Origin: Fragilaria radians | Lineage: Eukaryota > Bacillariophyta > Fragilariophyceae > Fragilariales > Fragilariaceae | Direction: 5' to 3' | DNA: 64,000 nucleotides | NCBI GenBank assembly: GCA_900642245.1 | Contig: CAAAJI010000158.1 | Location: 7,856-71,855 of the forward strand | Shown: positions 12,280 to 24,080 of the stretch, one piece after another | Layout of the letters: the number at the start of each line of letters is the position of its first letter | Numbering within the stretch: position 1 is the stretch's first letter | Position numbers and translations under genes: made by a program | The notes under the pieces: model-generated | What the model was told of the DNA's origin: nothing | The model's database searches: none | The model's input: only the letters and a program-made list of their open reading frames with translations

Positions 12280-13435
12280 CTACACCGAATCTGTGTTATT
12301 TTTTCCGTAAGAGTCACCTTTATCAGAGCCTTCTGAAGCTTTGGACACAGCTTCTTCAGCAAGAGTAGCATTTTCACACTTGTCATCAGCAGCTGAAGCC
12401 TCACCTCTCTCTTCCCTGTCATTTGGATCTGAGCTTCCATTTCCACTATTTTGACGGCACTTGCGTTGAATGATTTCAAATAAGGCAGCAATCACAACAG
12501 CGGCTAAAAGTATTGGATAGGAAATCAGAGAACCAGTTTTGATAGCATTGATTTGATCCTCAGTGAAAGTTGATGTTATGAGTTCAATTGGCTTTTTGAG
12601 TTCTGAGTTAATACCAAACTATATATTTTTTTGGATAATGAATGAAACAGAAAAGTAGCGTTACAACATTAGAAAAAAATTCTTGGAAAAAGAATGAATA
12701 ACATATGTGACAAACACTTACCAGTGCCCAAGCTAAAACAAGAGGTTGGACATAATTTGGTTTGGAGGGGTAGATCAAACTAAAGAATCCAACAATCATC
12801 ACAAGGACAAGTGACGCAAGTGCAACACCATATTGGACCGTCGAATCGACGGATTGTGCCACAAGGATTGCCGAAAGGTTAACAAAGGTTGCAGCTGTAA
12901 TCCATGCTGCATGGATCGCAAAGGGGAATTTCCAAAGCCAAAACTGCTTGAGACCCTGCTGCATCGGTAGGAGGGATTGATCGTACATAATTTTCAACAA
13001 TGTAATTAGAATACCCACCATGAAGAGGAAGGCTAGCCATATTACTTCATTGGTAAAAGCAAAGGTCCATGCTATTTGAAAAGCACATACACCTAGTGCA
13101 TAGGTATACCTGACTCCATCAACAATCAAGGGATGACTTCGAAATCGGGGAAACATCTGTGCCACTACAAATATAAGTTGAGATATAAATATAATTCCCC
13201 AAATGGAAAATGTCGATCCAGACGGCGTCACAAGTGTTTGATACTTTCGAGATAAGTCACCATTCGTTTGAAATCCAAACCAACCCATCACACCAATCCC
13301 ATATGTGAAAACAATGTTGGCAACATATGCAATAACATTGGCATAATTAAGTAACTTGAGTTTAGGTGGACTTGCGGCGGTGGTGGTGGTGGTGGTGGTG
13401 TTGTTGGTGTTGGTATCGTTGTTAGTATCGCTCAT
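12280..13435 (-). CDS. TspO/MBR-related multi-pass membrane protein
   Basis: Exon 1 (13435-12722) and exon 2 (12618-12280) are separated by a 103-nt phase-0 intron (GTAAGT...ATATAG). The protein has 350 residues. After a Thr-rich soluble N-terminus of about 25 residues come roughly six to eight hydrophobic segments. The pattern LSRKYQTLVTPSGSTFSIWG, with TFSIWG at the start of a membrane helix, is typical of the larger tryptophan-rich sensory (TspO-like) proteins of bacteria and algae. Exon 2 adds one more membrane segment (SYPILLAAVVIAALFEII) and a hydrophilic acidic tail, which is unusual for the family. TspO proteins bind tetrapyrroles or cholesterol in bacteria, mitochondria or plastids; the ligand here is unknown. 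Without splicing, the first exon would run into a short unrelated tail. Confidence 0.72.
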
Positions 13436-13541
13436 TATTTTGGTTTCTTCGTTAGGTTTTGAATTGAGAGTCTTTACTGTTTGTGATATCCTGAGAAGTA
13501 TATAAGGTTGAGTCCGAAAAAAGAGAATCGTGTAACAAAAA

Positions 13542-13649
13542 ATGGATGACGGAGATGTTTGGAATACTCAAGATGTTCCGATCAATGCTTCTGTCATCCA
13601 AAGATTTGTGAATGAGTCAGTGACCTATGAAGCACCGTCACCCAAATAA
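13542..13649 (+). CDS. Candidate 35-residue protein
   Basis: An ATG frame of 36 codons begins MDDGDVWNTQDVPINASVI and ends at TAA. It lies head-to-head with the TspO-like gene, 106 bp away, in DNA that is otherwise poor in open frames. The sequence is compositionally normal (Asp, Asn, Val, aromatic), not low complexity. No family is recognised. It could be a real small protein or the first exon of a decayed gene. Confidence 0.3.
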   Translation: MDDGDVWNTQDVPINASVIQRFVNESVTYEAPSPK

Positions 13650-14054
13650 TTATAGGTACGTCGTCTTGCCGCCCTTCCTAAAATAGATGACATTTTATCA
13701 CTTTTTATTTTTTCAAAGAAAAAAATAACAAATGGGATATCGGTTCAAACTTTGGCTCTTTATCGTAGATGATGCTTGCCGGCTCAAAAGGAAATCTACC
13801 CTGTAGAAATCCAAAACCTTAAGAGAAATTTCGTTTAATTTCACAATAAGAGTTCAGCGTGTGATTGAGATGAGGTCGCTGTCAATTTGACACAATCGAT
13901 GCAATTTCAACACTAGCTAGCATCCTAGTATGTTTTCCACGCTGATGATTTCCGGCGCAACGTTATATCGAACGATGAAATAACGAACAATGAAAGCAAT
14001 GGCATCCAAAAACAGAGCATAAGAAAGTACTAACCCTTGCAATCATGGCAAGTG

Positions 14055-17000
14055 TTAGATCTTTAACAGAAAAGAAGTGCAGAGCCAAGTAAGTTGACAT
14101 GTCTGGCAAGCGCCACAATCATCTGTTTCCTTCCCACAAATCTTTGAAAGTAATCTCATGGAACATCCTCTGTTGCCACTCTGATTGCAGCCATACACCA
14201 AAGCTTTACACCTTTTGATGACATTGCCCAGCAAAAATTGTCTTGATCTTCCAAGGACAACAAATTTTCATGAACTAGATGTGTAAAACTGCTTTCATCT
14301 TCATCTATTCTAAATTTTTGCAAACCAAATGGAATAGAAAAGAAAACTTTCCCATTAGCTGGCCTCAAAGATGGTCTCAAACAACCAATGGCTTGAAAAA
14401 CTTGCATATTATCATGAAGGTATCTTGCACAGGCTATGTGCCTACAAAGTGGATTTTTATTCCCAACAAGTCCAATAGTTGTAGAGATAAATACCCTGAA
14501 ACAACCTTTAGACCACTCTTCAGCAATCTTCAGCTGTTCCTGTTTTGTGCTTTCTCAGCTACAATTTGACAGTTGAATTTTTGAAATAAGTTGTTGAAAA
14601 TAGTCTTAGCATTTTCTTTCACATCAGCAAAAACATGAATTGCATCTTGACAAGAGGCCTGACACAATGTTTTTGTCACAAATTCAACAGTCTTGGCTAT
14701 GAAATCAAAGCCATCTGGAAAGCTTCCATAAATTTTCTCACCAAAAATGATATGACAATTGGAGATGTTCTTATCTTGTGATAGACAAAGTTTTTTGATC
14801 AGTCAATATAGAGCAAATAAAGGAAGTTTTCCACACAAAGCAATGATAGGAATTCCCAAGCTAGGCAACCACTCAAGTTCCTTGAAGGATGATCTAAATC
14901 TTATCTCACTGAAGTCCGTGTGTACTTCGTCAATAAAACCTTGATTAACCCAAGATTCCATTAAGTGTCTGTAATGTGTAAATAGATTGAAGGCCACATC
15001 AAGATTCAAGAACAAAAGAGCAGGAAGAGATTTGGAGTCTGTAAGGTGTTCTGGAATTTTCCCAATATGTATATCTTTCCCAGAATATGTTTCAATACTG
15101 ATATCTGTAAGTCCAAACTAATTATGTATCACTTTTTTGGCAGCATGATCCTGATACCCAGCAAGAAAGTGTATGGTGAAATGTGTATGACCAATGTTGT
15201 CATAGACTTTCCTTGGCCAGGAGCAAGAAGGCAAACACAGTGCATTTTGGAATCTTTGTGACATCTTCCAAATTCAAAAAGTTCTTTTTGAGCCATTGAC
15301 AAAAAATATGCCCTGGTATAGTCGGAAGTTGGATGTCAAGATTTCATGGCAAACCAAAGATTGCAAATTGACAACATTTCACCTTTTGATTTCAATGCAT
15401 GTGACTTATTGCTAATTACTGAATGATATGAATTATAAAGTTTTCTTGACCACCAACCACACAACTGCTGTATGTATTTTTGTGGGTTGCAAACAAGTGG
15501 CCCATTTTTTCAGCAGCAGTCTGGTGTTTGTTTAAATATCATGATGCCTTTGTTGGGTGACAAAGTTTGTCACCCCAGCCCGGAAATGTCTGATTTGGGT
15601 CATATTTGGCAAAGAACCAAGGAAAAAAAATGTCACAAATCACATGTCGGACTGTGTACTGCTGCTGGTCAATTTTTGGGATCATCAACAAAGGATTGTT
15701 GTAGTTATTCTTTTGCTTTCTCACAAGTGAACAAAACAATAAGTAAAACCTTACCACTATTGCTGGGAATTTCCTCTCAATAGTCCTCTGTCTTTTTGAA
15801 GCATGGTTGAAGATTCCATCTTATAGTAAACTGTGCTATTGTGCCAAATCACACTCAACATAGTAGGGTAAGAAAACTCTGAAAGTCTTGCTGAACCACC
15901 ACCAAACCATGCAGTGTCATTTCCGTCATAGTGCCAAAGGAATTGAGACAATCCAAATCAATAGGAAAATTCCATGCTTCATTGAATCCTACAAATTAAT
16001 AATTCCGCAGAGATATTGTCCGTCTGGACAGTAATTGGAGTAAGCATATCCACAATAGGTTCCCACCAAACACCATTTGCACAAGCAGAAACACAGTCCT
16101 TCAACTTATCCAGTGATATTGGAACTATCTGAGACCAAGTTGCAAAGGGAAAATGAAATTGGTCCACAATTATGTCACCTTTGACATCCAAAAAAGTCTT
16201 TCTTCGCTTAGGAATTCTTGAGTGCGTTTCACAAAGTTGTCTCAGCATTGGGCCCATAATGTGTATGACAGGAGCATCTCTAATTTGCTTGATGAGTGAT
16301 GGCCCATGTTCTGTGAAGGTATTTCTTGTAAAGGAACTGATAACTGAACACACACCAGCCTTGCAAACTGAAAAGAGTTTTGAAAATACTGATGCAGCTG
16401 TGTCACATGAAAGCATGCTAATTCTTTCTTTTGATTCATCATGAATGACTCGAAAACAATGCATTAGACAAAATCAAACAACAAAGGGGTGAGTCAGTAC
16501 ATTGCAAGGTGTTTCAAGTAAGAGATCCTTGAGAAAGTAAGCAATTGCAAAGTTACAATTCAACTTCAACTTTGAATTGAAGAACATACCACGGCGGTAT
16601 GCAAATGATAGCATTATCAAAAGCTCAGGGAGAGTCGTGTTTGGGTGGTGCTGCATGACGTATGTTGAGGATTGATTCACTTCACCTCCTTCAAAAGGTT
16701 GGAGTGCTGCTCTGAAGTTTTCAGAACCAACAAAATGTTATCTTGGCTGTAGTTTAACAGCCAAGATGATGCCCTCTCATGTATCTGCACAAGCAATGGT
16801 TCAGATATTGGGCTTAGAGCATCATGAATAAGCAAAGAATCGTTTCTGATCTTTTGTTAGAAGTTCTCACTTTCACCACAACTGTGTATTAATGAGAAGT
16901 ACATGTGAGAACATGTATGCTGACTCTTTTCATCCTCACATAGAATTGCCTAGCAGCGGTTTAGTCCCATTGTTTTCCTTATTTGTCATTGAAAGTTGCA

Positions 17001-17200
17001 AATCTGTTACATTTCGACCACAACAAAGCTTGATCGTCTTGGTGGACTTTATGTTCACAGAATTACAACCCATCCTTCTGCAATGTCGTAAGGCAGTTCT
17101 CATTGATGTAAAATCCACTCCGCAATCACACAAAAAACCAGTATATTCTTCCTGATCAACACGAAAATCATTGATCTGACCTGACTTCGTGGCTACTAAC
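14055..17200 (-). pseudogene. Relic of a large RecQ-like SF2 helicase gene
   Basis: About 3.1 kb of minus-strand coding sequence is broken by several stops and frame changes. In order from 17200 downward: a Cys/His cluster (CDCGVDFTSMRTALRHC) resembling the zinc-finger head of some large eukaryotic RecQ-like proteins; a long helical region (16464-15979 open for 161 codons); APGQGKS near 15210 in place of Walker A; IDEVH near 14930 as motif II, followed by FRSSFKELEWLP as in RecQ-family FRP.Y..L; ALCGKLP where RecQ has the ALTATLP-type motif III; a second RecA-like lobe ending around QAIGCLRPSLRPANGKVFF, where motif VI (Q..GRAGRDG) would be; and a terminal Cys cluster (ICGKETDDCGACQTC). This order matches the large, often mobile or subtelomeric RecQ-like helicases. 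The open frames need at least five joins, some perhaps introns, so it is called a pseudogene. Confidence 0.65.
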
Positions 17201-18475
17201 TGAAAAGAATGGTAAAAGTGTTCATATCAGTATACCAGATAATTAGAAAAACAAATCATGGACCGATGTTAACAGCTTCGTAATGTGATTGAGGAAGATG
17301 AATGGAACAAAGAATGGAAAGAATCAATGTCTCTATGTCATCCTGAGGAGTGCATTTAGGGCTTTATATGGTTTTACCAAAAGCAAAATATGTTTGCAGC
17401 TAAATTATTTCAAACATAGAAATTTAATGAATGCCGCGTGAACCATTCATTGTTTAAGACTGACCGACAGAACTCTAGGAAGAGAGAGAAGCAAAATCGA
17501 GATGGCAACTTTGTAGCAACATACATGTATTCCATAGAAGGAGGAATGCAGCTAAATTTCAAAATCACATGCATAATGGTGTGATCTAAATGAGACATTT
17601 AGAGGTAAGGAGAAATGTATATTTGGTAAAAAAAGAAAGGTTGCAAATAGGAGAAGCCTCAGAGCTACAAAAATCTAAATGGAGGTGTTGCAGCACAACA
17701 TCAACAGAATTATGATACACTTTTTATTCAGCTGAAGTATGATGCCAAAGCTTGCTATGATCAGATACTTCTAAATCTCGCCTCAATAATTAACGGTGCT
17801 TTTGGTGCTCATTAAAATATTGTTAACTTTAACAATCACTAAGTGAAGCGCATGAAATACTTGTAGGCTACTGGTAGGTTACAGCAAGAATAGAATAAGT
17901 GTAACATAACAAACCACACATTGTAAAAACGCAAAAGAATGTCATGTATATACAATTCCAAAGTTAGTTAGTTACTGCAAGCTACTTTGCAAATCTTGTA
18001 TTGTAACTGCAACCAGTGTAATTTTATCATGTATCCAACGGAGGTCATGTGAGGTCCGCAAAGAGAATGATGTGCAATATCTAGAATTTACTATATCAAA
18101 CTAAGCTGAATGGAATTTTCCTGCTTTATCCATATTCTAGGAACCTTATACGCAAAGTGTATGGCCTACAGGCTGCCTGAAACAAATGCAAAGGATATGA
18201 CATGGACACGAGAGTCCTTGTATCCTCAATAAATCTGCTATAACTATGATGTATCCTTGTTCACTAATGAAATGAAAACTGATTTAATGTTGTTATGCTT
18301 CCGATTGAAAAGGCATAGATACTAATGCCATGTAATTGATATACAACAAAACTTGTCCTTGACAAAACTTTGCTTCAACATAAAAAGTACAAGCATTATT
18401 CAATGCACAATAACAGGAACTGAGCAGAATCGACATGTATCAATAATATATAGGCCACGACATACACTTGTTTAG
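17201..18475. other. Intergenic, no supported gene
   Basis: About 1.3 kb upstream of the helicase relic and downstream of the VWA frame. No coding frame, RNA gene or repeat is supported. Confidence 0.5.
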
Positions 18476-19513
18476 TTAGTCAGTAAAAATACGTTCCTTG
18501 TAAACTTTATCTAGCATGTCCATATCAATCCATGGATCAAGCTTTTTTGTAACGGGATTCCATGCATCCTTTTCTTCCTGCATTAGGTTGGACAGTCTCT
18601 TCAAAAATCTCTTCCATTGCCAATAAGGATTTGGGACTTTCTCAAACTGCTCCTCCCCAAATAGGATGATACAAAAATCAAGTAGCTCTTTGACGTTAAG
18701 GCTACGTTCATCAAGAATATCAAAGATGCGATTGTGGTAACCCATTTCGCGACACCTGTGCAATGGTAAGGAATAGTTCAACCAAGGATTATGCTTATAG
18801 ATCTCTTTCGCTTCCTGAGAAAAATCGTCAAGTACTTCCAAGCTTATGTCAAGTTCCTGATCGAGACTATTGTAGTATTCCACCACATCATCTTCGCCTG
18901 TGCACAGCCGGATAACAACCGAGACTGGGAATTGACTTAAGGATTGAAGTTCTTCTTTGAATTCCCGCTTGGTGGAGTCATCACAATCACCATCGGCATT
19001 AGTGGGAAGGCCATCGGTTGCGAGGATGATAACAACCTCTGCCTCATCATTTCTTAACGTTGGCGCAAAAGATTTGATTTCGTTACGAATTTCTCTGATA
19101 TGACCTGAAAGAGGAGTTGGGCCATATGGAATGATGCTTCTGATTGTTCGAAGGGCAGTTTCCAACTCATCATCGATAGTGTTAGTGCCATTTTCTCCGA
19201 TGGAAAATTGCTGAGGGTCAGTTGACCCTCTAGGCTTGTTTAACAAGCGAAAAATGGTGGGGGCTCGCAGAAGATGTGCCATCTGTGAGTGATATTCAAC
19301 AACCTGCTGAATTTCCGACCAACGAGAGCCTTTCACCTGCTCAATGTAATTAATGCTTGACTCTTCCGATATTATGTGACCATCAAAGTTTCGCAACATA
19401 CTACTACTATTATCAACAACCCAAATTCTGAGAGGAAATTTCTGATTGTTGATGGTGATGCTTTTCGCAAGTCCAAGAGGGAAACCTTGTCCTTTCAATT
19501 CAGCGACTTGCAA
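18476..19513 (-). CDS. von Willebrand factor A domain protein (5' end unclear)
   Basis: A 345-codon open frame containing a VWA domain. The metal-ion-dependent adhesion site is complete: DNSSS in WVVDNSSSM (DxSxS), the Thr in YGPTPLSGH, and the Asp in LATDGLPTNAD. The N-terminal lead-in AELKGQGFPLGLAKSI resembles that of intracellular VWA proteins common in diatoms and other protists, which lack a signal peptide. The C-terminal third is mixed charge and aromatic (PYWQWKRFL). The first ATG in the frame is inside the MIDAS motif, so the true start must be upstream through an exon, a non-ATG codon, or a frame change from the overlapping HEAT-repeat gene. The two frames overlap by 14 nt. Confidence 0.75.
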   Translation of the reverse strand: MQVAELKGQGFPLGLAKSITINNQKFPLRIWVVDNSSSMLRNFDGHIISEESSINYIEQVKGSRWSEIQQVVEYHSQMAHLLRAPTIFRLLNKPRGSTDPQQFSIGENGTNTIDDELETALRTIRSIIPYGPTPLSGHIREIRNEIKSFAPTLRNDEAEVVIILATDGLPTNADGDCDDSTKREFKEELQSLSQFPVSVVIRLCTGEDDVVEYYNSLDQELDISLEVLDDFSQEAKEIYKHNPWLNYSLPLHRCREMGYHNRIFDILDERSLNVKELLDFCIILFGEEQFEKVPNPYWQWKRFLKRLSNLMQEEKDAWNPVTKKLDPWIDMDMLDKVYKERIFTD

Positions 19514-20846
19514 TATTCTGATTCTTTAATATTATTGGAGAGATGCCCAATGCCTTTTGAGAGTTATCGCAATATAGCGATTGAGCTGCCAAGAGTAATT
19601 TTTGTTTGATTTCAATTGCAACCTTGGAAGTCTCGGACGTAGCTTCGGTGAAGATACGAACTAGTTCTGGCTTGTGCTGCATTATTACTTGCCGATTCGT
19701 CCGCAAAAGTTTCAACAAACATCCGTACACTGCTTCATTTTCAATCATATCTTCTTTCAAAGGCAATGCCTTGAGCAAGTCCGGCAACACCTGACTTAGT
19801 GGCACATGATTGGGACATGCCGTAATCATTCGCGAAAGAGATGCGGCAGCATTGTCGATGCAAAACTTCCATTCTTCTACCTGATTTGGATCCGTAGAGA
19901 AGAGAGGCACAATTGCTCGAAGTAATGCCGGATAGTCAGCGACAATCGACTCGCCCAAGTTCTCGCAATTAATTCCACTGCAGTAGGCCCCAGATATCTT
20001 GATATGGGGGTCTGGATCGTTCAACGCTGCCAAAATGGTTGGGAAGACGATGGGCTGCCAATATTCTGCCATGGAACTTTTAATTCCAATGGAAATACCT
20101 CCTAAAAATCGAATCAGAATGTAGCGGCCATATACTGGAAGGGAAGATTTACCAAAATCACAGATGGCAGCTAGGGATTCCCTCCAATGTTTCTTCGCGT
20201 AAGGTTCAATGATTATATTTGAATAGTAATCAGGTCCTTGAAGCAAGGTGGAGGAAATAAATGTGATTTCGGCAAGGATCCAAAATCCAAGTTCACGCTC
20301 AGCTGGATCAGATTCACTCAGTGCATCCTCGATAAATTTCATAAAGTCTATCCAAAACGTCTCGTCGCCCTTGGCAATATCAGCTGCTGCAATGCCCGTG
20401 ATTCCAAGGCGGACAAAACGCTCTGAATTCTTGGCTGAACCTTGAATTACTTCTGACTTGAAAGCTTCCATATTCTTATTCTTTACAATGTATACATAGA
20501 TATAGAAAAGCAAGTTTGTTGCACTCTCTCGTCTGACGGCGTTGGACTGCAAAGAATTGTGAGTGTTAGGGAAGGAGGGAATTTGATAATCGAGGATATT
20601 AACGTTTGATAACACTCAAATATTCGAATACAGATTATTTCTACTTACATATGCACGACTCTTAATGATTTCAAATAAGACAAGCATAAGTTTTGAGCTC
20701 TCTAATAATGGATAAATCACCCTTACATTTTCAAATTTTTGGTTAACAGCCTGCACGAATGTTTGGTGATTCGCTTCCGTGTCTTTTTTAACAAATGACA
20801 GCATCAATGACACCATTTCTGATACATCCTTCATATTCGTCGACAT
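19500..20846 (-). CDS. HEAT-repeat protein resembling an importin-beta fragment
   Basis: Exon 1 (20846-20649, ATG start) and exon 2 (20546-19500) flank a 102-nt phase-0 intron (GTAAGT...TTGCAG). The product has 414 residues, far shorter than the roughly 850-1100 of karyopherin-beta proteins. Paired helices with conserved Pro/Asp turns, such as WQPIVFPTILAALNDPDPHI and IVADYPALLRAIVPLF, are typical of IPO4/IPO5-type HEAT repeats that carry cargo through nuclear pores by binding Ran-GTP. The frame stops at TGA within 14 nt of a downstream VWA frame in the +1 register. Either it is a short HEAT protein, a truncated importin, or the N-terminal part of a HEAT-VWA protein split by a frame change. 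Confidence 0.7.
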
Positions 20847-21914
20847 GGTACTCTTGGTCTCAATTTACCTTCTATTATAGTGGGATCGTATGGTGGAAGA
20901 AGGCATTGGTTGCATTCATTCAGCGGAAAATTTTTGATACATGGAATCATACATGCACACGCGAACGTCACATGCGAACTCAGCATGCGACCATACATGC
21001 GATCCTAAAAAAATTCACTTTCAATCGTATTCCTGCCTTTCCACACAGCCAATGAAGTTTCACATTTGATCTGTGCAATGGTAACCACAAATACAATTGC
21101 AAAATTCAAAATTATACTTGTGGCTAGTGTTCTTTTTGTGACGAAACATGAACTCTTTGAAGAAGCATATGGCAACTTTTTAGTTCAAGTTATCCTTCTC
21201 TACTCTCCTATTTTTCAAGTAAATACTCAACTTCTCCTCTTGTTTAAATGTGGATACCAGTTTATTTCTCTTCTTTATTTTCCACTGCTTGATTTAGAAA
21301 TCTGATTGGATTAATTGTCCTCATTTATTCTTGGCAGTTATCTTGCTGGTCAAAATGACTGATTTAATTCAATTAGATTCACTCTCTTCTGCAAAAAGGT
21401 TGAAGAATGGCCTATATGGATAGAGAAAGCTTATTGCAGAAGCTAAGTGATATGGTTATAAGAGCTGTTATTTGGATAGTTGTCAATTCCCAAGGTTGAT
21501 GAAAGTATTATTTGACCTACCTTGACGGAAGGATAAAGAAGGTAATCCCTAACTCAACAGGTTGTAAACAATAACAGTTTAAAATATTAAACTAGGAGAT
21601 CTGTGTGTGTACTGGTACAAGGAGACGTCCTGTACCGTTAGTGCACAGTAAAAAATAGTAGAATCAAAATATTCTTATATTTACGCATCTAGTTTTGGGA
21701 AGTTACTTGTCAACTATCCTACTACTTACCTACTACATGTTAAACTATGATAAATGATTCACTAGTTAAACTTAGTGAAGATTAAATATTGTTTATAAAT
21801 GGAAAGTGTTATTATACATTCCAGCACCGTATCCAATCTAGGACGGCAATAATAATGGTCTATATATAGATCTAATTACAGAGTTAGGTCTCTAATAACA
21901 AAATAGGCTAAAGG
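20847..21914. other. Intergenic upstream of HEAT gene
   Basis: About 1.1 kb. The first part should hold the HEAT gene promoter; the remainder leads into a Copia LTR whose left end could not be fixed. The open frame at 21066-21305 has no recognisable product. Confidence 0.4.
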
Positions 21915-22157
21915 CTAAACTAACTTCTCCTTATTGACCACCAGCTTGTTTTTGTGAACAAGTTGAAGAGACTTGTCGAAACACTTGGGAAGAAGCTTTG
22001 GAGCAAGATTTAATTCTTCAAGAGGGTTCACAACCATCTCTTGAGAAGGGTCAAGAAGTTATCTCTGAGAGAGAAGTTCTAAGACTACAAAAGACTAAAG
22101 AATAATAAGTAATCGAAAATAGATTATAATTTATCATTGTGTTATTTCTATATCTCA
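21915..22157 (+). repeat. Copia LTR fragment (family 1), followed by gag
   Basis: About 245 bp closely resemble 50968-51212 in the same orientation, including shared blocks TTATTGACCACCA and TTTCTATATCTCAC. A Copia gag frame starts about 45 bp downstream, so this is the right-hand end of a 5' LTR. Confidence 0.75.
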
Positions 22158-22199
22158 CCGTAGAGCATTACTTAGGTTTAGAGGGAAGAAAGAGGGTGT

Positions 22200-22640
22200 C
22201 AGTTTTGAAAATTGTGGAACAAAATGAAATGGCTTACACCAAGCTTATTTTGTCACTTGATGTCAAGACTAGCAACGGAAAAATTTCTTTAGTTTTGACA
22301 AAAGGATGTAAATCTAAGGATTGCCCTGATGGCAATGCTGCAACCGTATTAGAGTGTCTCGAGATAGGATTTGAGCCAATTTCCACCCCTTCCATGGTTA
22401 AGTTGGACAAATGCTGGAGAGGGTAAAGAAATAGTTCAAGATCCTGAGGTGTGGATTACTGAGTTGGAATATTTACACGTTAGACTTGAAGATATGGGAT
22501 CAAGCATTCTGAGACTCAATTTAGGATTGAATAATCTCATCTTGAGGTTATGCTAGTAACTTGCCTTGATGGAGAAGAGAGTTGGTGATGAAGAAAAGCC
22601 ACTGCCTGTGGAGGTAATCAAGGCTGAGTGAAGTCTCCCT
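22200..22640 (+). mobile_element. Decayed Ty1/Copia gag fragment
   Basis: The translation contains gag-polyprotein (UBN2-type) hallmarks: LILSLDVKTSNGK, then KSKDCPDGNAATVLE, PSMVKLDK, DPEVWITELEYL and RLEDMGSS, and finally MEKRVGDEEKPLPVEVIKAE. Frame changes interrupt it near 22425 and 22556. No integrase or reverse transcriptase follows, so only an LTR-gag stub of the element remains. It lies between the HEAT and NFACT-R genes. Confidence 0.8.
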
Positions 22641-22842
22641 TTTCATACTGGATATCCTTTAAATTTTTCTTGAATAGGTTGTTGATATCAACCTCACTGG
22701 ATGCCATAACATTCATCACTGCAAGTCATGTTGAATCACCAAAGGATTGCCAAAGTACCGTAGAGGAATAAGCATAATATTGAAAAAATAACAAACATAC
22801 ACACTGGACTGTTTTCAAACATTACAAATTAGTTTAGTCATG

Positions 22843-24080
22843 TTAACTGGAAGAGGAAGAATTGTCCAAGGTTGTTTCCAATCGTTTCAATCGATCCAAG
22901 CATTCTGGTGGTGAAATAACAATAGTTTGATAGGGACCAGTGATAATTTGAACTAATCCCGGCTTGGCACCAAATGGTTTTTGTATATTTTGACATGTTG
23001 TTAAATGCACAGGAATCTTGTTATCTTGAGTCAAGAAGAAGGACATGTCATCATCCTGTTCCTCTTCTTTCCATGACTTGGAATATCGTACTGCCAAGGC
23101 TGCTGCATCATAAATAGTAGTTTCAGGTAAGGATGATATAGGTCTTCCAGAACAACGAATGATGACATGACTACCAGGAGAATGAGCAACATGTAACCAT
23201 GCATCAGTATCATCTCGATATTGTGGAGAACAGGATAATAAATCATTATCTTGTGCTCTCCTACCCACCTGGAAAGAGAAAAAGAAGAAGTGAATGGTAT
23301 GGAATTAGGAAAGACGAAGAAGAAAATGGTTAATTTTGACATACATATAATATACTAGCAACATATATATACAACACACAAATCCTACATTACAAATTTC
23401 CTCTACGAGCTTTCTATTTGACGTACCCTTATTTCTGTCCCATCCAAGGAATAATATCGACGATAGGGTAAACGTGATGATGAAGAATATCTTGGACCCT
23501 TGACCTTTCCTGGTCCTCGAGGTGGTATTCTTCTAGGTTGATCCGTCACATTTAATTCTTGTATCTGATGTATAATATCCATGGGTAATAATAGTATGGT
23601 TGTCGTAGATGTATTCGTGATTGTAGTAGTCGTAGTAGTAGCATAGGATTGTAAACAAGATTTCAATTGTAATAATTGATTGTAACGTTGTTGTTGTTGA
23701 TGTTGTTGTTGTTGTTCTATCTCCAATTCATGTTTCATGGGAGTTGACGATACAACCTTGGATTGTAATTTGATTAATTTTTGATTGGATCTATATATCA
23801 AACGATCAACATCCATTTGTAGTGCAGTCATATTCCAAAGATATGTTTCTTGTGTTTGTTGTTGTTGTTGTTTTTGGTTCTGATTATCTTGATTAAGAAC
23901 ATTGATTTCCTCCTTATTGTTTCCAAACGTTGGATTATCGTTGTACGAATCCTTTTGATGGCTTACGCTATAAAGATAATTTCTTTGGAATACTGGATTC
24001 TGATAGTTGTATTGTGGTATGAATGCATACGATGTCATTATCCAATAGGTTACAAGGATGATGACTGATGAAAGTCTCAT
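22843..24080 (-). CDS. Plastid-directed NFACT-R (DUF814) RNA-binding protein
   Basis: Exon 1 (24080-23427) and exon 2 (23268-22843) are joined by a 158-nt phase-0 intron (GTACGT...TTCCAG), giving 359 residues. The C-terminal domain is NFACT-R: YYSLDGTEIRVGRRAQDND across the splice, then AWLHVAHSPGSHVIIRC, the family's most conserved stretch. NFACT proteins (Rqc2/NEMF, bacterial RqcH/FbpA) act on stalled large ribosomal subunits; this one lacks the NFACT-N and HhH parts. The Met at 24080 was chosen over one 51 codons upstream because it begins a signal-like sequence, MRLSSVIILVTYWIMTSYA followed by FIP, matching the diatom ASAFAP-type site for complex-plastid import. A Gln-rich linker follows. 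It is divergent from the DVR gene. Confidence 0.8.
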
